Source: Bernardetia sp. (lineage in GTDB: Bacteria > Bacteroidota > Bacteroidia > Cytophagales > Bernardetiaceae). From it: a stretch of DNA of 64,000 nucleotides. Positions 51,528-60,157 of this stretch are shown in pieces (positions within the stretch are counted from its first letter, which is position 1; each line of letters starts with the position of its first letter). Both the position numbers and the translations under genes were made by a program. The notes beneath the pieces are model-generated. The model ran no database searches, had not been told where the DNA came from, and saw only the letters and a program-made list of their open reading frames with translations. The stretch spans positions 1-64,000 of the forward strand of contig NZ_JAHDIG010000001.1 in assembly GCF_020630935.1 (NCBI RefSeq), written 5' to 3'.

Positions 51528-53348
51528 ATGGATAATTATAACTTAGATACTGGAAAAAAATATATTAAAGATATTTTTGCTCCTGATTGTTTTTATAATG
51601 TTCCTGAATACCAAAGACCATATGTTTGGGGGGAGGAACAAATTACAGCACTATTGGAGGATATTTCTAAAGCTCTTGATAGTGATAAAAAGAAGGAATA
51701 CTTTCTTGGGTGTATGATATGGAATACCAAGATAAAACGAGATGATAATTTAGAGTATGTATGTCAAGATATATTGGATGGACAACAGAGATTCATAACT
51801 CTTTATCTTTTACAAGCAGTTATAAGAGACCTCTCTGAAAGTGAATCCCTAAGGAAGAAAGTGTCTGAGAGGATGCGACAAGAAAAAGATGAATTTGATG
51901 GCATACCAGAAAGGAACAGAATTGAATTTGAAATAAGAGATGATAGTAATTTTTTAAACGAGTTTGTCATAAGACCAGAAGGAACTTTGAATAAGTGTCG
52001 TCTAAGTGAGATAATAGCAGAGAAAGACAGTAGTTCTGTGAAAAATATGGCAAATGCTATTTTGTCGATGAAAAAATGGTGGAATTTTAAACTACAAGAG
52101 TTTGAAAGTCCTCAAAAATATATAAATGATTTTTATACTTTTCTATCTACGAAAGTTCTTGCTCTTTATTTAGCTACTCCAAATAATCTTGATGATGCTT
52201 ATAATCTCTTTACAGTACTTAATAGCAGAGGGTTGCAACTACAAGTAAGTGATATTTTGAGAGCGCAAAACCTTAGAGAAGTCAAAGATCATACGTTGAG
52301 AAAAAGGTTAGCAAAGAAGTGGGGAGACTATGAAAACAGCATAGATCTACCTTACAAATCTTTTGATGATTTTTTGTGGGCTTTAGTATTTATAAAAATG
52401 AAGTATAGGAGTGATGACAATCAAAGTCTCACAAAAGGATTTAATTTTATGTACTCACGAAATTATTTAGAAAAAGGTGAAGGGACTTTCAATTATGTTG
52501 GTAAATACATAGATCATTTAGATAAGATAAGTAATGCTAACTTTCATCAAGTTTCGTATGAAAATTTTTTCTCAAATCTTGTTTTTATACTAAACACCAC
52601 ATTCGGAAATACATATTTTGCTCCTTTGATGCATTATAAAGAATGTTTTGGAGAGTATCGAATAGTCGATTTCTTGATAAAGCTAGATAATATTTGCTCA
52701 GCTTCTTGGCTTACTGGAAAAAGAAACTTACAGTCAAGGATTTTTATAATGTTAAGAAGAATGGATGATTTAAAATCTCGTTACTCTGACCCAAAAGCCT
52801 GCTGTGATGCATTTTTAGATAATGAAATTTTAGTGTATGACTATCAAGATGAGAAGGCTTCTACACAAATTGATTTACAAGAATTGTTTGATTTACTTGA
52901 GTCTGAACGCTGGGGTAGTTTTTCTGGTTCTAAAATCAATAAAACTCGTTATTTGCTTTTAAAAATCGACTTACTCTCTACTAATCTGAACACTAAACTA
53001 TATTATAATAGAAACACATCTTCCGTTGAACATTTAATTCCTCAAAAAATTAATTACTTAGATTGGAATATCACAGAAGAAGAACATAGAACATGGATAC
53101 ATCGTTTAGGAAATATAGTTTTAGTAGATAGGAAGAAAAATGCCTCTCTAAGTAACAATAAATATCCTATAAAAAAGCAGAAGTACAAAGGGTCTATTGA
53201 AAATAGAGCAAATACTAATTATATTTTTATGACATACTCTCATTGGAATCTAAATACATTAAAAGAAAATCACGAGAGAGTAGTTAAAATGTTAAAAAAA
53301 TATTACTTGGGAAACAGTTTAGAGACATTGAAACAGTTTCAAAAATAA
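51528..53348 (+). CDS. DUF262/DUF1524 (GmrSD-like) putative defence nuclease
   Basis: 606 residues. The N-terminal DUF262 (ParB-like) domain has YQRPYVWGEEQI and DILDGQQRFITLYLLQAV, in which DGQQR is the family's nucleotide-binding/hydrolysing motif. The C-terminal DUF1524 region has SSVEHLIPQ and IHRLGNIVLVDRKKNASLSNNKYPIKKQKY, an HNH-like (HxxP, N...K) nuclease. This layout matches GmrSD type IV restriction enzymes that act on modified phage DNA. It interrupts the sulfur cluster and is followed by a nuclease-family gene, so it looks like acquired defence cargo. Confidence 0.88.
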   Translation: MDNYNLDTGKKYIKDIFAPDCFYNVPEYQRPYVWGEEQITALLEDISKALDSDKKKEYFLGCMIWNTKIKRDDNLEYVCQDILDGQQRFITLYLLQAVIRDLSESESLRKKVSERMRQEKDEFDGIPERNRIEFEIRDDSNFLNEFVIRPEGTLNKCRLSEIIAEKDSSSVKNMANAILSMKKWWNFKLQEFESPQKYINDFYTFLSTKVLALYLATPNNLDDAYNLFTVLNSRGLQLQVSDILRAQNLREVKDHTLRKRLAKKWGDYENSIDLPYKSFDDFLWALVFIKMKYRSDDNQSLTKGFNFMYSRNYLEKGEGTFNYVGKYIDHLDKISNANFHQVSYENFFSNLVFILNTTFGNTYFAPLMHYKECFGEYRIVDFLIKLDNICSASWLTGKRNLQSRIFIMLRRMDDLKSRYSDPKACCDAFLDNEILVYDYQDEKASTQIDLQELFDLLESERWGSFSGSKINKTRYLLLKIDLLSTNLNTKLYYNRNTSSVEHLIPQKINYLDWNITEEEHRTWIHRLGNIVLVDRKKNASLSNNKYPIKKQKYKGSIENRANTNYIFMTYSHWNLNTLKENHERVVKMLKKYYLGNSLETLKQFQK

Positions 53349-53420
53349 GTCTCTGTTATTTGAAGAAGTTAGTTACTGCCAATAAAGTATAATCTTTCAT
53401 CAGTATCAAAAAACCAAAGC

Positions 53421-54263
53421 ATGAACAAAAAACTAATCCGTTTTGACTGGGCAATGAAAAAATTGCTTCGTCACAAAGCCAATTTTGGTATTCTAGAAGG
53501 CTTTTTATCTGAACTTCTGCGTTTTGATGTTTCGATAGAAAGTATTTTAGAAAGTGAAGGCAATAAACAAGATGAGTACGATAAATACAACCGAGTAGAT
53601 ATTTTGGTAAAGTCTGATAAAAATGAGTTGATGTTAGTAGAAGTCCAAAACGATTCAGAGGTAGATTATTTTCATCGTATGTTATATGGTGTTTCAAAAT
53701 TGGTAACTGAATACATCAAAGAAGGCGAACCTTACGGAACAATAAAAAAAATATATTCTATCAATATCGTGTATTTTGGTTTAGGGCAAGGAAAAGATTA
53801 CGTCTATGAGTATAAAGGCGAGTTTGTAGGAATACACGAAAACGATATTTTACTTCCTACTACGATGCAAGTTCAAAATTATGATGTGGCTAAAGTATCA
53901 GATATTTTTCCAAAATATTATATTTTGAAAGTCAATAATTTTGACGATGTAGCCAAAAATACGCTTGATGAATGGGTGTATTTTCTTAAAAATAGCGAAG
54001 TAAAAGAATCTTTCAAGGCTAAAGGATTAGACAAAGCTAAAGAAAAATTACAGTACGAAGTTCTTACTCAAGAAGAGAAGAAAATGTATGACCGTTTTCA
54101 AGAAAATAGGCGTATTGAAAACAGCATAATCTACACAGCCAAACAAGAAGAGCAAAGAAGAATTGCAAGAAGTTTGTTTGAAACGCCTCTCTCTAATCAA
54201 GATATCGCCAAACATACAGGCTTAACACTTGAACAAATAGAGCAGTTGCGAAATGAACCATAA
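53421..54263 (+). CDS. Rpn/PD-(D/E)XK family transposase-like nuclease
   Basis: 280 residues. RFDWAMKKLLRHKANFGILEGFLSELL opens the Rpn/PDDEXK_2 fold, and VDILVKSDKNELMLVEVQND supplies the acidic-x-x catalytic core (D...E-x-Q variant). The C-terminus ends in a helix-turn-helix-like SNQDIAKHTGLTLEQIEQL. Such genes are common, often in multiple copies, in Bacteroidota. They are linked to recombination-promoting nucleases rather than to true transposition. It lies 72 bp after the DUF262 gene. Confidence 0.85.
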   Translation: MNKKLIRFDWAMKKLLRHKANFGILEGFLSELLRFDVSIESILESEGNKQDEYDKYNRVDILVKSDKNELMLVEVQNDSEVDYFHRMLYGVSKLVTEYIKEGEPYGTIKKIYSINIVYFGLGQGKDYVYEYKGEFVGIHENDILLPTTMQVQNYDVAKVSDIFPKYYILKVNNFDDVAKNTLDEWVYFLKNSEVKESFKAKGLDKAKEKLQYEVLTQEEKKMYDRFQENRRIENSIIYTAKQEEQRRIARSLFETPLSNQDIAKHTGLTLEQIEQLRNEP

Positions 54264-54270
54264 TAAGCAA

Positions 54271-55077
54271 TCAAAAAACCAACTCCTTCAATAAAATATA
54301 ACTTCCCATGAGCAGTACAAACCATCCAAAGAGAGGTTTGAGTTTTGCTCCGTCTATATTTTTGGCAAGTCGCATTCCTATAAAAATGCCTATAATTGCC
54401 ATAGCTGAAAGTCCTAAAAGTAGCGTCCAGTCAGTTTGAATATGGCTTTGTGAAACTAAGAAACCAAATAGTGAATTTAGAGTGATTATAGTAAGCGATG
54501 TTCCGATGGCTTCCTTCATTTCCAAACCTAGAAGAAAAACCAAAGCAGGAATAATGATAAATCCACCTCCTGCACCCACTAAGCCTGTTATCATTCCTAC
54601 AAAAAGTCCTTGGAGTATTATCAAAACATATTCTTTAGTGCTTTGAGAAGTTTGCTTTTTAACCGTTTCTTTAGGCTTATTTTTAGAAGTAATCATTTTA
54701 TAAGAAGCAAGTATCATCAAGACAGCAAAAAGAGCCATCAAGAAAACACCTTTGGTAAGTGTAAAACTACCTACACTAAAAATTTCTTCTGGAATGGTAG
54801 GAATAAGATAATTTCGTGTCAAAAACACCGAAAAAATAGACGGAATACCAAAAAGCAGAGCCGTTTTGAGCTTAACCAAACCTTGCTTGAAATAATTAAA
54901 AGCTCCTACACTACTTGTCAGTCCGACAATAAAAAGTGAATATGCCGTTGCTACTACTGGCTCAATGGCAAATAAATACACCAACACAGGAACAGTTAGG
55001 ATACTTCCTCCTCCTCCAATAAGTCCAAGAGAAAGTCCAATCAAGATAGCAGCCAAATAACCTAAAATTTCCACCAT
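54271..55077 (-). CDS. Sulfite exporter TauE/SafE family permease
   Basis: 268 residues, about eight membrane helices with two symmetric TSUP motifs, GLSLGLIGGGGSILTVPVLVY and GMITGLVGAGGGFIIIPALV. The family exports sulfite or organosulfonates. Here it would remove sulfite formed by the persulfide dioxygenase. It has its own promoter with the same 20-bp box and -7 spacing as the dioxygenase gene, so the two should be co-regulated. Confidence 0.92.
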   Translation of the reverse strand: MVEILGYLAAILIGLSLGLIGGGGSILTVPVLVYLFAIEPVVATAYSLFIVGLTSSVGAFNYFKQGLVKLKTALLFGIPSIFSVFLTRNYLIPTIPEEIFSVGSFTLTKGVFLMALFAVLMILASYKMITSKNKPKETVKKQTSQSTKEYVLIILQGLFVGMITGLVGAGGGFIIIPALVFLLGLEMKEAIGTSLTIITLNSLFGFLVSQSHIQTDWTLLLGLSAMAIIGIFIGMRLAKNIDGAKLKPLFGWFVLLMGSYILLKELVF

Positions 55078-55162
55078 AATTTTTATAGAAAATGAGTTGA
55101 TACAACCGTCGTTGAGGCTAAAAATACAACTATCAACGAGGATTTAGATATGTTTTTTTCTA

Positions 55163-55210
55163 CAAAAATGAAGATTTTCAAGAGCTTTATCAGCTACTTT
55201 TGTTACAGAA
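55163..55210 (-). promoter_or_regulatory. Promoter with 20-bp operator upstream of the TauE/SafE gene
   Basis: An identical 20-bp box (TTCTGTAACAAAAGTAGCTG on the minus strand, 55210-55191) overlaps the crp stop codon. A TTTTG-type -7 element (CATTTTTG) follows at the same distance as upstream of the persulfide dioxygenase gene. Proposed target of the Crp/Fnr protein encoded immediately upstream. Confidence 0.7.
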
Positions 55211-55862
55211 GTTTGATTTTGTTTCTCCCTAGTTCTACTGTTCCGTTGTTTTCTAATTGTTTTAAAAGCCTAGAAACAACTACTCTTGCTGTGGCGAGTT
55301 CGTTGGCAAGCTGTTCATGAGTGATAGAAATAGTTTTTGAACCTATTAGCTTGGCTTTTTTCTGTAAAAGATGTAAGAGACGTTCATCTACTTTTTTAAA
55401 AGCCATAGCATTAACGACATCTAAAAGTTCTTCAAAACGCTTGTGATAAAGTCTAAAAATATAATTTAGCCATTCAGGATATTCTTTTATAAAAAGCATT
55501 ACCTTATCAATAGGAAGAAAAAGAATTTCGGCATCCTCTTCTATCTCTGCCCTAACTTTACTTTTTTCATTGTGCATTCCTCCTAAAAAGGACATAATAC
55601 AACTCTCTCCTGCTTTGATGTAATAGAGTAAAATTTCCCTTCCATCCTCTTCTGTTCGAATAACACGAATACTTCCCTTTGACACTATGGGAATGGAACG
55701 GATAGAAGATTCTTCTTCTAAAATAGTATCTCCTTTTTCATAGTTTTTGATAATACTGTTGTCATATAGTTTTTGGGTAAGTTCTGGAGAGGTTTCAAAT
55801 TCAGTTGTTGAATAAGGCATAGAAGTAAATGTGATTAAGTGTGGTGGATAAAAACTTTGCAT
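55203..55862 (-). CDS. Crp/Fnr family transcriptional regulator
   Basis: 219 residues. A cyclic-nucleotide-binding-like domain (~15-135, GSIRVIRTEEDGREILLYYIKAGESCIMSFLGGM) is followed by a C-terminal winged helix (ITHEQLANELATARVVVSRLLKQLENNG). The only cysteine is in ESCIMSF, so an iron-sulfur cluster is unlikely. Sensing could involve that thiol or a ligand, fitting control by sulfide or persulfide. It is divergent in role from the defence genes and adjoins the TauE gene it probably controls. Confidence 0.9.
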   Translation of the reverse strand: MQSFYPPHLITFTSMPYSTTEFETSPELTQKLYDNSIIKNYEKGDTILEEESSIRSIPIVSKGSIRVIRTEEDGREILLYYIKAGESCIMSFLGGMHNEKSKVRAEIEEDAEILFLPIDKVMLFIKEYPEWLNYIFRLYHKRFEELLDVVNAMAFKKVDERLLHLLQKKAKLIGSKTISITHEQLANELATARVVVSRLLKQLENNGTVELGRNKIKLL

Positions 55863-56239
55863 TTAAAGATAACACATGATATAGTGATAAGTTATTAGAT
55901 TTGACAGTATAGCTAATAAAGATTATTACAATTTTTTATGGGTCTGATGGTTAGTTATTTAGTAAAAATCAAATTGTGTCTATTTCTATATAGCGATAGG
56001 CTTTTCAATAAAACAGTATTCTTCAAAAAATAATTTTGACAGATTAATATTTTGCAAAAACAACAAATAACAAAACAAAACACTAAAAATCAAAAAACAA
56101 TCAAAATATAAACTTACAAAGGTTTTATATAATTAAAGACTGAAATTACTAATAATTCTTAAAATTTGCACGTTGTTTGTCAATGCCTTGATGTGCTTAA
56201 TTACTAAATCATATTACTATACTCTAAATTTATTCTATT
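55863..56239. other. AT-rich intergenic region
   Basis: 377 bp without a supportable gene. It includes an A/C-rich low-complexity stretch around 56050-56110. The region is presumably promoter for the 56240 gene and the divergent crp gene, but I see no clear -7/-33 pair. Confidence 0.4.
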
Positions 56240-56590
56240 ATGAAATTTTTATTTTCTTCTCTGTGTGCGATGATGCTGATGTTCGTTCTGCAATCTAATG
56301 CAGCAGCACAAAAATACTTTACTTACGATGGAGATGTTTTCTCTGTTCAACTCAAAACGAATACTGCCAATACGCAAGTAATGGAAGTGTATTTCTCTAG
56401 CAATGGAGAATGGCACAAATTTGATATTATCGATTTTCACAACTTAGAAGATACTGGAGAGGGAGGTTTTCTCTACACTGTAAAAGACGGAAAAGGTGAT
56501 ATCTATGATGTAGATTATTATCGTAATGATGATTATATTATCGTTTATGCGAGCGACCACTCTACACAATGGAGACTTCATCGTAGATAA
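56240..56590 (+). CDS. Secreted hypothetical protein (116 aa)
   Basis: 116 residues with a signal peptide (FLFSSLCAMMLMFVLQSNAAAQ, cleavage after AAQ). The mature part is a small beta-rich domain ending in WRLHRR. It shares the look of tiny secreted Cytophagales proteins but matches no domain I know. Convergent to galE with a shared terminator. Confidence 0.7.
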   Translation: MKFLFSSLCAMMLMFVLQSNAAAQKYFTYDGDVFSVQLKTNTANTQVMEVYFSSNGEWHKFDIIDFHNLEDTGEGGFLYTVKDGKGDIYDVDYYRNDDYIIVYASDHSTQWRLHRR

Positions 56591-56616
56591 ACTACAACTA
56601 ACAAAAAATATTACAA

Positions 56617-56650
56617 AAATACCTATCAGACTTCTGATAGGTATTTTTTT
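56617..56650. terminator. Bidirectional terminator
   Basis: AAAAATACCTATCAGA and TCTGATAGGTATTTTT pair with a 2-nt loop. On the plus strand it ends the secreted-protein gene. On the minus strand it overlaps the galE stop by a few bases. Confidence 0.8.
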
Positions 56651-57707
56651 ATACGTTTCTTTCTTGCCACTTCCACGCTGAAGACATCATTTCCTCAATG
56701 CCATATTTTGGAATCCAACCCAAAACAGTTTTTGCTTTCTGATTGTCTGCATAAATTTCTACAACATCTCCTTCTCTGCGTTCTCCCAGTTCATAATTTA
56801 GTTTCTGATGACTAACTTTTTCAAAGGCTTTTATAGCTTCCAAGACGGTTACTCCATTGCCTGTTCCTAAGTTAAAAATTTCTATTTGTTCAGCTGTTTC
56901 TTTATTTTTAACTAAATAATCAATTGCCAAACGGTGTGCCTCTGCAATATCTGAAACGTGAATATAATCCCGAATACAAGAGCCATCACGAGTATCGTAA
57001 TCGCTTCCATGAACATGCATTTTGTCTCGCTTTCCTGCTGCCGTAAGTGTTATGATTGGAACAAGTGAAGTGGGTGGATTTTTAGGGTCTTCTCCAATTT
57101 GTGCCGAAACATGAGCTCCTACTGGATTGAAATAACGAAGCAAAACAAATTTTTGATGTTCAGATGTTTTGGCAAAATCAATTATCATTCGCTCACCTAC
57201 TTGCTTGGTATAAGCATACGGAGATTCTGCTACACCAAAAGGCGTATTTTCAGAAACAGGAAGTTCTTTTGCATTCCCATACACAGAGCAAGAAGAAGAA
57301 AAAATAAAGTTTTTCACCTTATATTCTTTACTCAATTTCAAAATATTGAGAAGTGAGTTGAGGTTGTTTTGGTAATAAAAAACTGGGTCAGCTACCGAAT
57401 CTGGAACAGACTTTAAAGCAGCAAAATGAATAATTCCTATCAGTTCTGAATCCTTACTTTCAGTTTCAAAAATCTTTTTTGTCTTTTCATAATCACACAA
57501 ATCTGTATCATAATTTTTGACTTCTCTACCTGTTAGTTTCTTAATATTTTCAACCACAGATGCAGAAGAGTTGAGGTAACTATCAATAGAAACAACTACA
57601 TAATCTTCGTCATAGCCATTTTTTCTAGTGTAGTTTTCTAGACATTCCACAACAGTATGCGAACCAATGTAGCCACACCCTCCAGTAATAATTATTTTTT
57701 TTTGCAT
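56649..57707 (-). CDS. galE: UDP-glucose 4-epimerase
   Basis: 352 residues. NAD motif TGGCGYIGSHTVVECL, FAALKSVPDSV, SSSCSVYGNAKELPVSE and the catalytic YAYTKQVGE (YxxxK), then DYIHVSDIAEAH and NLGTGNGVTVLEA are all characteristic. It interconverts UDP-glucose and UDP-galactose. It is divergent from the metal operon, whose operators lie 67-119 bp upstream of the galE start. Confidence 0.95.
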   Translation of the reverse strand: MQKKIIITGGCGYIGSHTVVECLENYTRKNGYDEDYVVVSIDSYLNSSASVVENIKKLTGREVKNYDTDLCDYEKTKKIFETESKDSELIGIIHFAALKSVPDSVADPVFYYQNNLNSLLNILKLSKEYKVKNFIFSSSCSVYGNAKELPVSENTPFGVAESPYAYTKQVGERMIIDFAKTSEHQKFVLLRYFNPVGAHVSAQIGEDPKNPPTSLVPIITLTAAGKRDKMHVHGSDYDTRDGSCIRDYIHVSDIAEAHRLAIDYLVKNKETAEQIEIFNLGTGNGVTVLEAIKAFEKVSHQKLNYELGERREGDVVEIYADNQKAKTVLGWIPKYGIEEMMSSAWKWQERNV

Positions 57708-57773
57708 AGTTTTTTAAGCTAGATAGCTAATTATTTTTTGTAAAGATAATTTTTTTGATTGAAAATTCATTTT

Positions 57774-57826
57774 TGCAACTCTGTTGCATTTAACTTAAAA
57801 ATACTTATATTTGCAACATTGTTGCA
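57774..57826 (+). promoter_or_regulatory. Two Zur/Fur-type palindromic operators
   Basis: TGCAACTCTGTTGCA (57774-57788) and TGCAACATTGTTGCA (57812-57826) are two copies of TGCAAC-N3-GTTGCA, 38 bp apart, between galE and the MerC-COG0523 operon. Such dyads are typical of Fur-family (Zur) regulators. COG0523 and DUF1826 genes are frequent Zur targets, so zinc-controlled repression is the likely role. Confidence 0.75.
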
Positions 57827-57845
57827 TTTAAAAAAATAATTTCAA

Positions 57846-58253
57846 ATTTATCAGCTTATCAAACCTTTACTAAATTCTAAAAAAGCAGACTATCTTGGTA
57901 TTTTGGCAAGCCTTGCCTGTGCCTTACATTGCGCCCTAACGCCTTTTTTGCTTGTTTCCTCAACGTGGCTTGCACTAGGTAATGAGCAGCCTATTTGGTA
58001 CTGGTCTGTTATAGATATTATCTTCTTAGTTCTCTCTTTTTTTGCTATCAGACACGCTACCTTTCACAGCCAAAAGCAATGGGCTAAGTACGCTTTTTGG
58101 ATGGTATGGGGAATTCTGATGATTTCTATCGTCCAAGAAAAGTTTGAGTTAGAATTATGGGGCGAACTACCGATGTATTTTTCCACAGTCTTTTTAGTGG
58201 TTTTGCACAGTTATAATTTATGGCACAGAAAAAATACTTGTCAAGAGTGCTAA
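57846..58253 (+). CDS. MerC-type small membrane protein
   Basis: Four hydrophobic segments with the CALHCALTPFLL motif, the Cys-His pair of MerC-family proteins, followed by an ARHATFH histidine cluster and a C-terminal CQEC. There is no ATG in this frame. The conserved family start (SKKADYLGILASLACALHC) lies upstream of the only TTG (57903), so I extend to an ATT at 57846; the exact start is uncertain. It opens the probable zinc-controlled operon with the COG0523 GTPase and may move metal across the membrane. Confidence 0.7.
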   Translation: MYQLIKPLLNSKKADYLGILASLACALHCALTPFLLVSSTWLALGNEQPIWYWSVIDIIFLVLSFFAIRHATFHSQKQWAKYAFWMVWGILMISIVQEKFELELWGELPMYFSTVFLVVLHSYNLWHRKNTCQEC

Positions 58254-58271
58254 TTTTTAATCAAAAAATAT

Positions 58272-59480
58272 ATGAAAACAGTAGATAAAAAACTTCCAGT
58301 AACAGTACTAAGTGGCTTCTTAGGAGCAGGAAAAACAACACTTCTCAATCATGTTTTGAACAACAAAGAAGGCTTAAAAGTAGCTGTAATTGTCAATGAT
58401 ATGAGTGAGGTTAATGTAGATGCGAGGCTTGTCAAAGACCAAAACACACTTAGCCGAACAGAAGAAAAATTAGTAGAGATGTCAAACGGTTGTATCTGCT
58501 GTACGCTTCGTGAAGACTTAATGGTAGAAGTAGAACGCCTAGCAAAAGAAGACCGTTTTGATTATTTGCTCATCGAAAGTACAGGAATTAGTGAGCCGAT
58601 TCCAGTAGCACAGACATTTACGTTTAAAGACGAGGAAAATAACATCGACTTGAGTCGTTTTTCTCGCTTAGATACAATGGTAACCGTTGTAGATGCCTAT
58701 AATTTTTGGAAAGACTTCGGCAGCAAAGACACCGTTTATAGCCAAGAACTCAACGACGACCAACAAGACCAGCGCACTATCGTAAATCTTCTTACTGAGC
58801 AAGTAGAATTTGCAGACGTGATTTTACTTAACAAAACTGATTTAGTAAGTAAAGAAGAAGCAGGTTCTTTAAAGCAAATCCTTCAAAAGCTCAATTCACA
58901 GGCTAAAATTATCGAAACAAGTTTTGGAAAGATAGACCTCAAGAATATTTTGAATACAGGTTCTTTTGATTTTGAAAAAGCCTCACAGTCGGCAGGTTGG
59001 ATAGCCGAACTCCAAAACAAGCACACTCCAGAGACGGAAGAATATGGTATTTCTTCCTTTGTTTTTAGAAGTCAAAAACCTTTTCATCCAAAGCGTTTTT
59101 GGGAATATATTGCAGGACAATTCCACTCTACTATCGTTCGCAGCAAAGGACTTTTTTGGTTGGCTTCTCGTCCAGATAGTGCCATTAATTGGTCACAAGC
59201 AGGAGGAAGCCTAAGAGCCGAACCAGCAGGTGTTTGGTGGGCAAGCATGCCTTACGAGCAGCGTATTATGTACCCTTCTTTTGTAGAATATAGAGAAGAA
59301 ATTGAAAGCCGTTGGACAAAGCAGTTTGGAGATAGGCAAAACGAAATCGTTTGGATAGGACAAGATATGGATAAAGAGCTTATCCAAAAAGAGCTAGAAA
59401 ATTGCCTTTGTACAGATAGAGAAATCAAGGCAATGGAAAACGGATTTTTGTTTGAAGACCCATTTCCAAAGTGGCAGTAA
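58272..59480 (+). CDS. COG0523/CobW-like GTPase metallochaperone
   Basis: 402 residues. Walker [16 protein letters not shown] near residue 14, the metal-binding [11 protein letters not shown] (CxCC) near residue 74, [12 protein letters not shown], and the NKTD nucleotide motif. A C-terminal CobW_C domain starts near 255 ([19 protein letters not shown]). These GTPases deliver metal, often zinc, to client proteins under limitation. The context (MerC, DUF1826, Zur-like operators) supports a zinc role. Confidence 0.93.
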   Translation: MKTVDKKLPVTVLSGFLGAGKTTLLNHVLNNKEGLKVAVIVNDMSEVNVDARLVKDQNTLSRTEEKLVEMSNGCICCTLREDLMVEVERLAKEDRFDYLLIESTGISEPIPVAQTFTFKDEENNIDLSRFSRLDTMVTVVDAYNFWKDFGSKDTVYSQELNDDQQDQRTIVNLLTEQVEFADVILLNKTDLVSKEEAGSLKQILQKLNSQAKIIETSFGKIDLKNILNTGSFDFEKASQSAGWIAELQNKHTPETEEYGISSFVFRSQKPFHPKRFWEYIAGQFHSTIVRSKGLFWLASRPDSAINWSQAGGSLRAEPAGVWWASMPYEQRIMYPSFVEYREEIESRWTKQFGDRQNEIVWIGQDMDKELIQKELENCLCTDREIKAMENGFLFEDPFPKWQ

Positions 59481-59488
59481 AAGTATCC

Positions 59489-59524
59489 AAACCCTAAGGG
59501 TCTTCAAGCCCCTTAGGGTTTTTA
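59489..59524 (+). terminator. Stem-loop after the COG0523 gene
   Basis: AAACCCTAAGGG and CCCTTAGGGTTT pair over a short loop, then TTTT. It may partly terminate the transcript before the DUF1826 gene. It resembles the palindrome at 49833. Confidence 0.7.
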
Positions 59525-59541
59525 TAAAAACATCTAAACTT

Positions 59542-60138
59542 ATGATTACCTTAGAAAATACTAGCGTCCTAAAATCAACTACCCCTTCCGTTTTTAAAGA
59601 AATTGAAAAGTATAGTGCCGTAATTTGGCAACATGAGCCTTCTGTTTTTGTAAAAGAAGAAGTTAATCAGTTATTGAATCAAGAGAGTTTTTCAAAAATT
59701 GATGTCAAAGGAGATGCTCAAAGCGTACTGATTTATCTTGCACAACATTTACCTTTTTCTCATTTGAGAGAACACATTGAGTTACTTGTTGAGAATTTTG
59801 TAAATCAGATAAAAAATAAAAAACTACGTCTTATTCTTTCAATAGTAAATAATGATATGTGCCGAAAGTTTCATACTGACATCATTGATTATCGTTTAGT
59901 TTGTACGTATTTTGGAGAAGCAACAATGTTCATCTTGCCAGAAAATGAGAAATTATTAGACACTCCAAAGGAAAAAATTGAACAACTTGAAATCGGTGAT
60001 GCCATGCTTTTCAAAGGTGCTTTATCGTCTTCAAAAGAAATTCCTGCACTTCTACATAAATCTCCTGCTATTTCTAAAAAAGAAACGAAAAGATTATTTT
60101 TAAGGCTAGACACTCTCAATTTTGGATTAGATATTTAA
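59542..60138 (+). CDS. DUF1826 domain protein
   Basis: 198 residues from the ATG at 59542. An earlier frame opening at 59452 crosses the upstream terminator hairpin, so it was not used. The family pattern is seen in YSAVIWQHEPS, LILSIVNNDMCRKFHTDIIDYRLVCTYFGEATMFILPEN and IEQLEIGDAMLFKGA. DUF1826 genes recur next to COG0523 GTPases in Zur regulons. Conserved Cys/His (CRKFH) might bind metal. Biochemical role unknown. Confidence 0.85.
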   Translation: MITLENTSVLKSTTPSVFKEIEKYSAVIWQHEPSVFVKEEVNQLLNQESFSKIDVKGDAQSVLIYLAQHLPFSHLREHIELLVENFVNQIKNKKLRLILSIVNNDMCRKFHTDIIDYRLVCTYFGEATMFILPENEKLLDTPKEKIEQLEIGDAMLFKGALSSSKEIPALLHKSPAISKKETKRLFLRLDTLNFGLDI

Positions 60139-60157
60139 AAAAACAACTTTAAACTTT

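Noticed and set aside
53356-53697. Minus-strand frame of 113 codons opposite the Rpn-family gene
   Set aside because: It overlaps the conserved nuclease core of the plus-strand gene and looks like a shadow.
53421-54263. Active transposase of an insertion sequence
   Set aside because: No terminal inverted repeats or target duplications around it; Rpn-family PD-(D/E)XK proteins are usually stand-alone nucleases.
59452-60138. Longer form of the DUF1826 gene beginning at 59452
   Set aside because: The extra 30 codons translate the end of the COG0523 gene in another frame and the terminator hairpin; the ATG at 59542 starts the conserved sequence.
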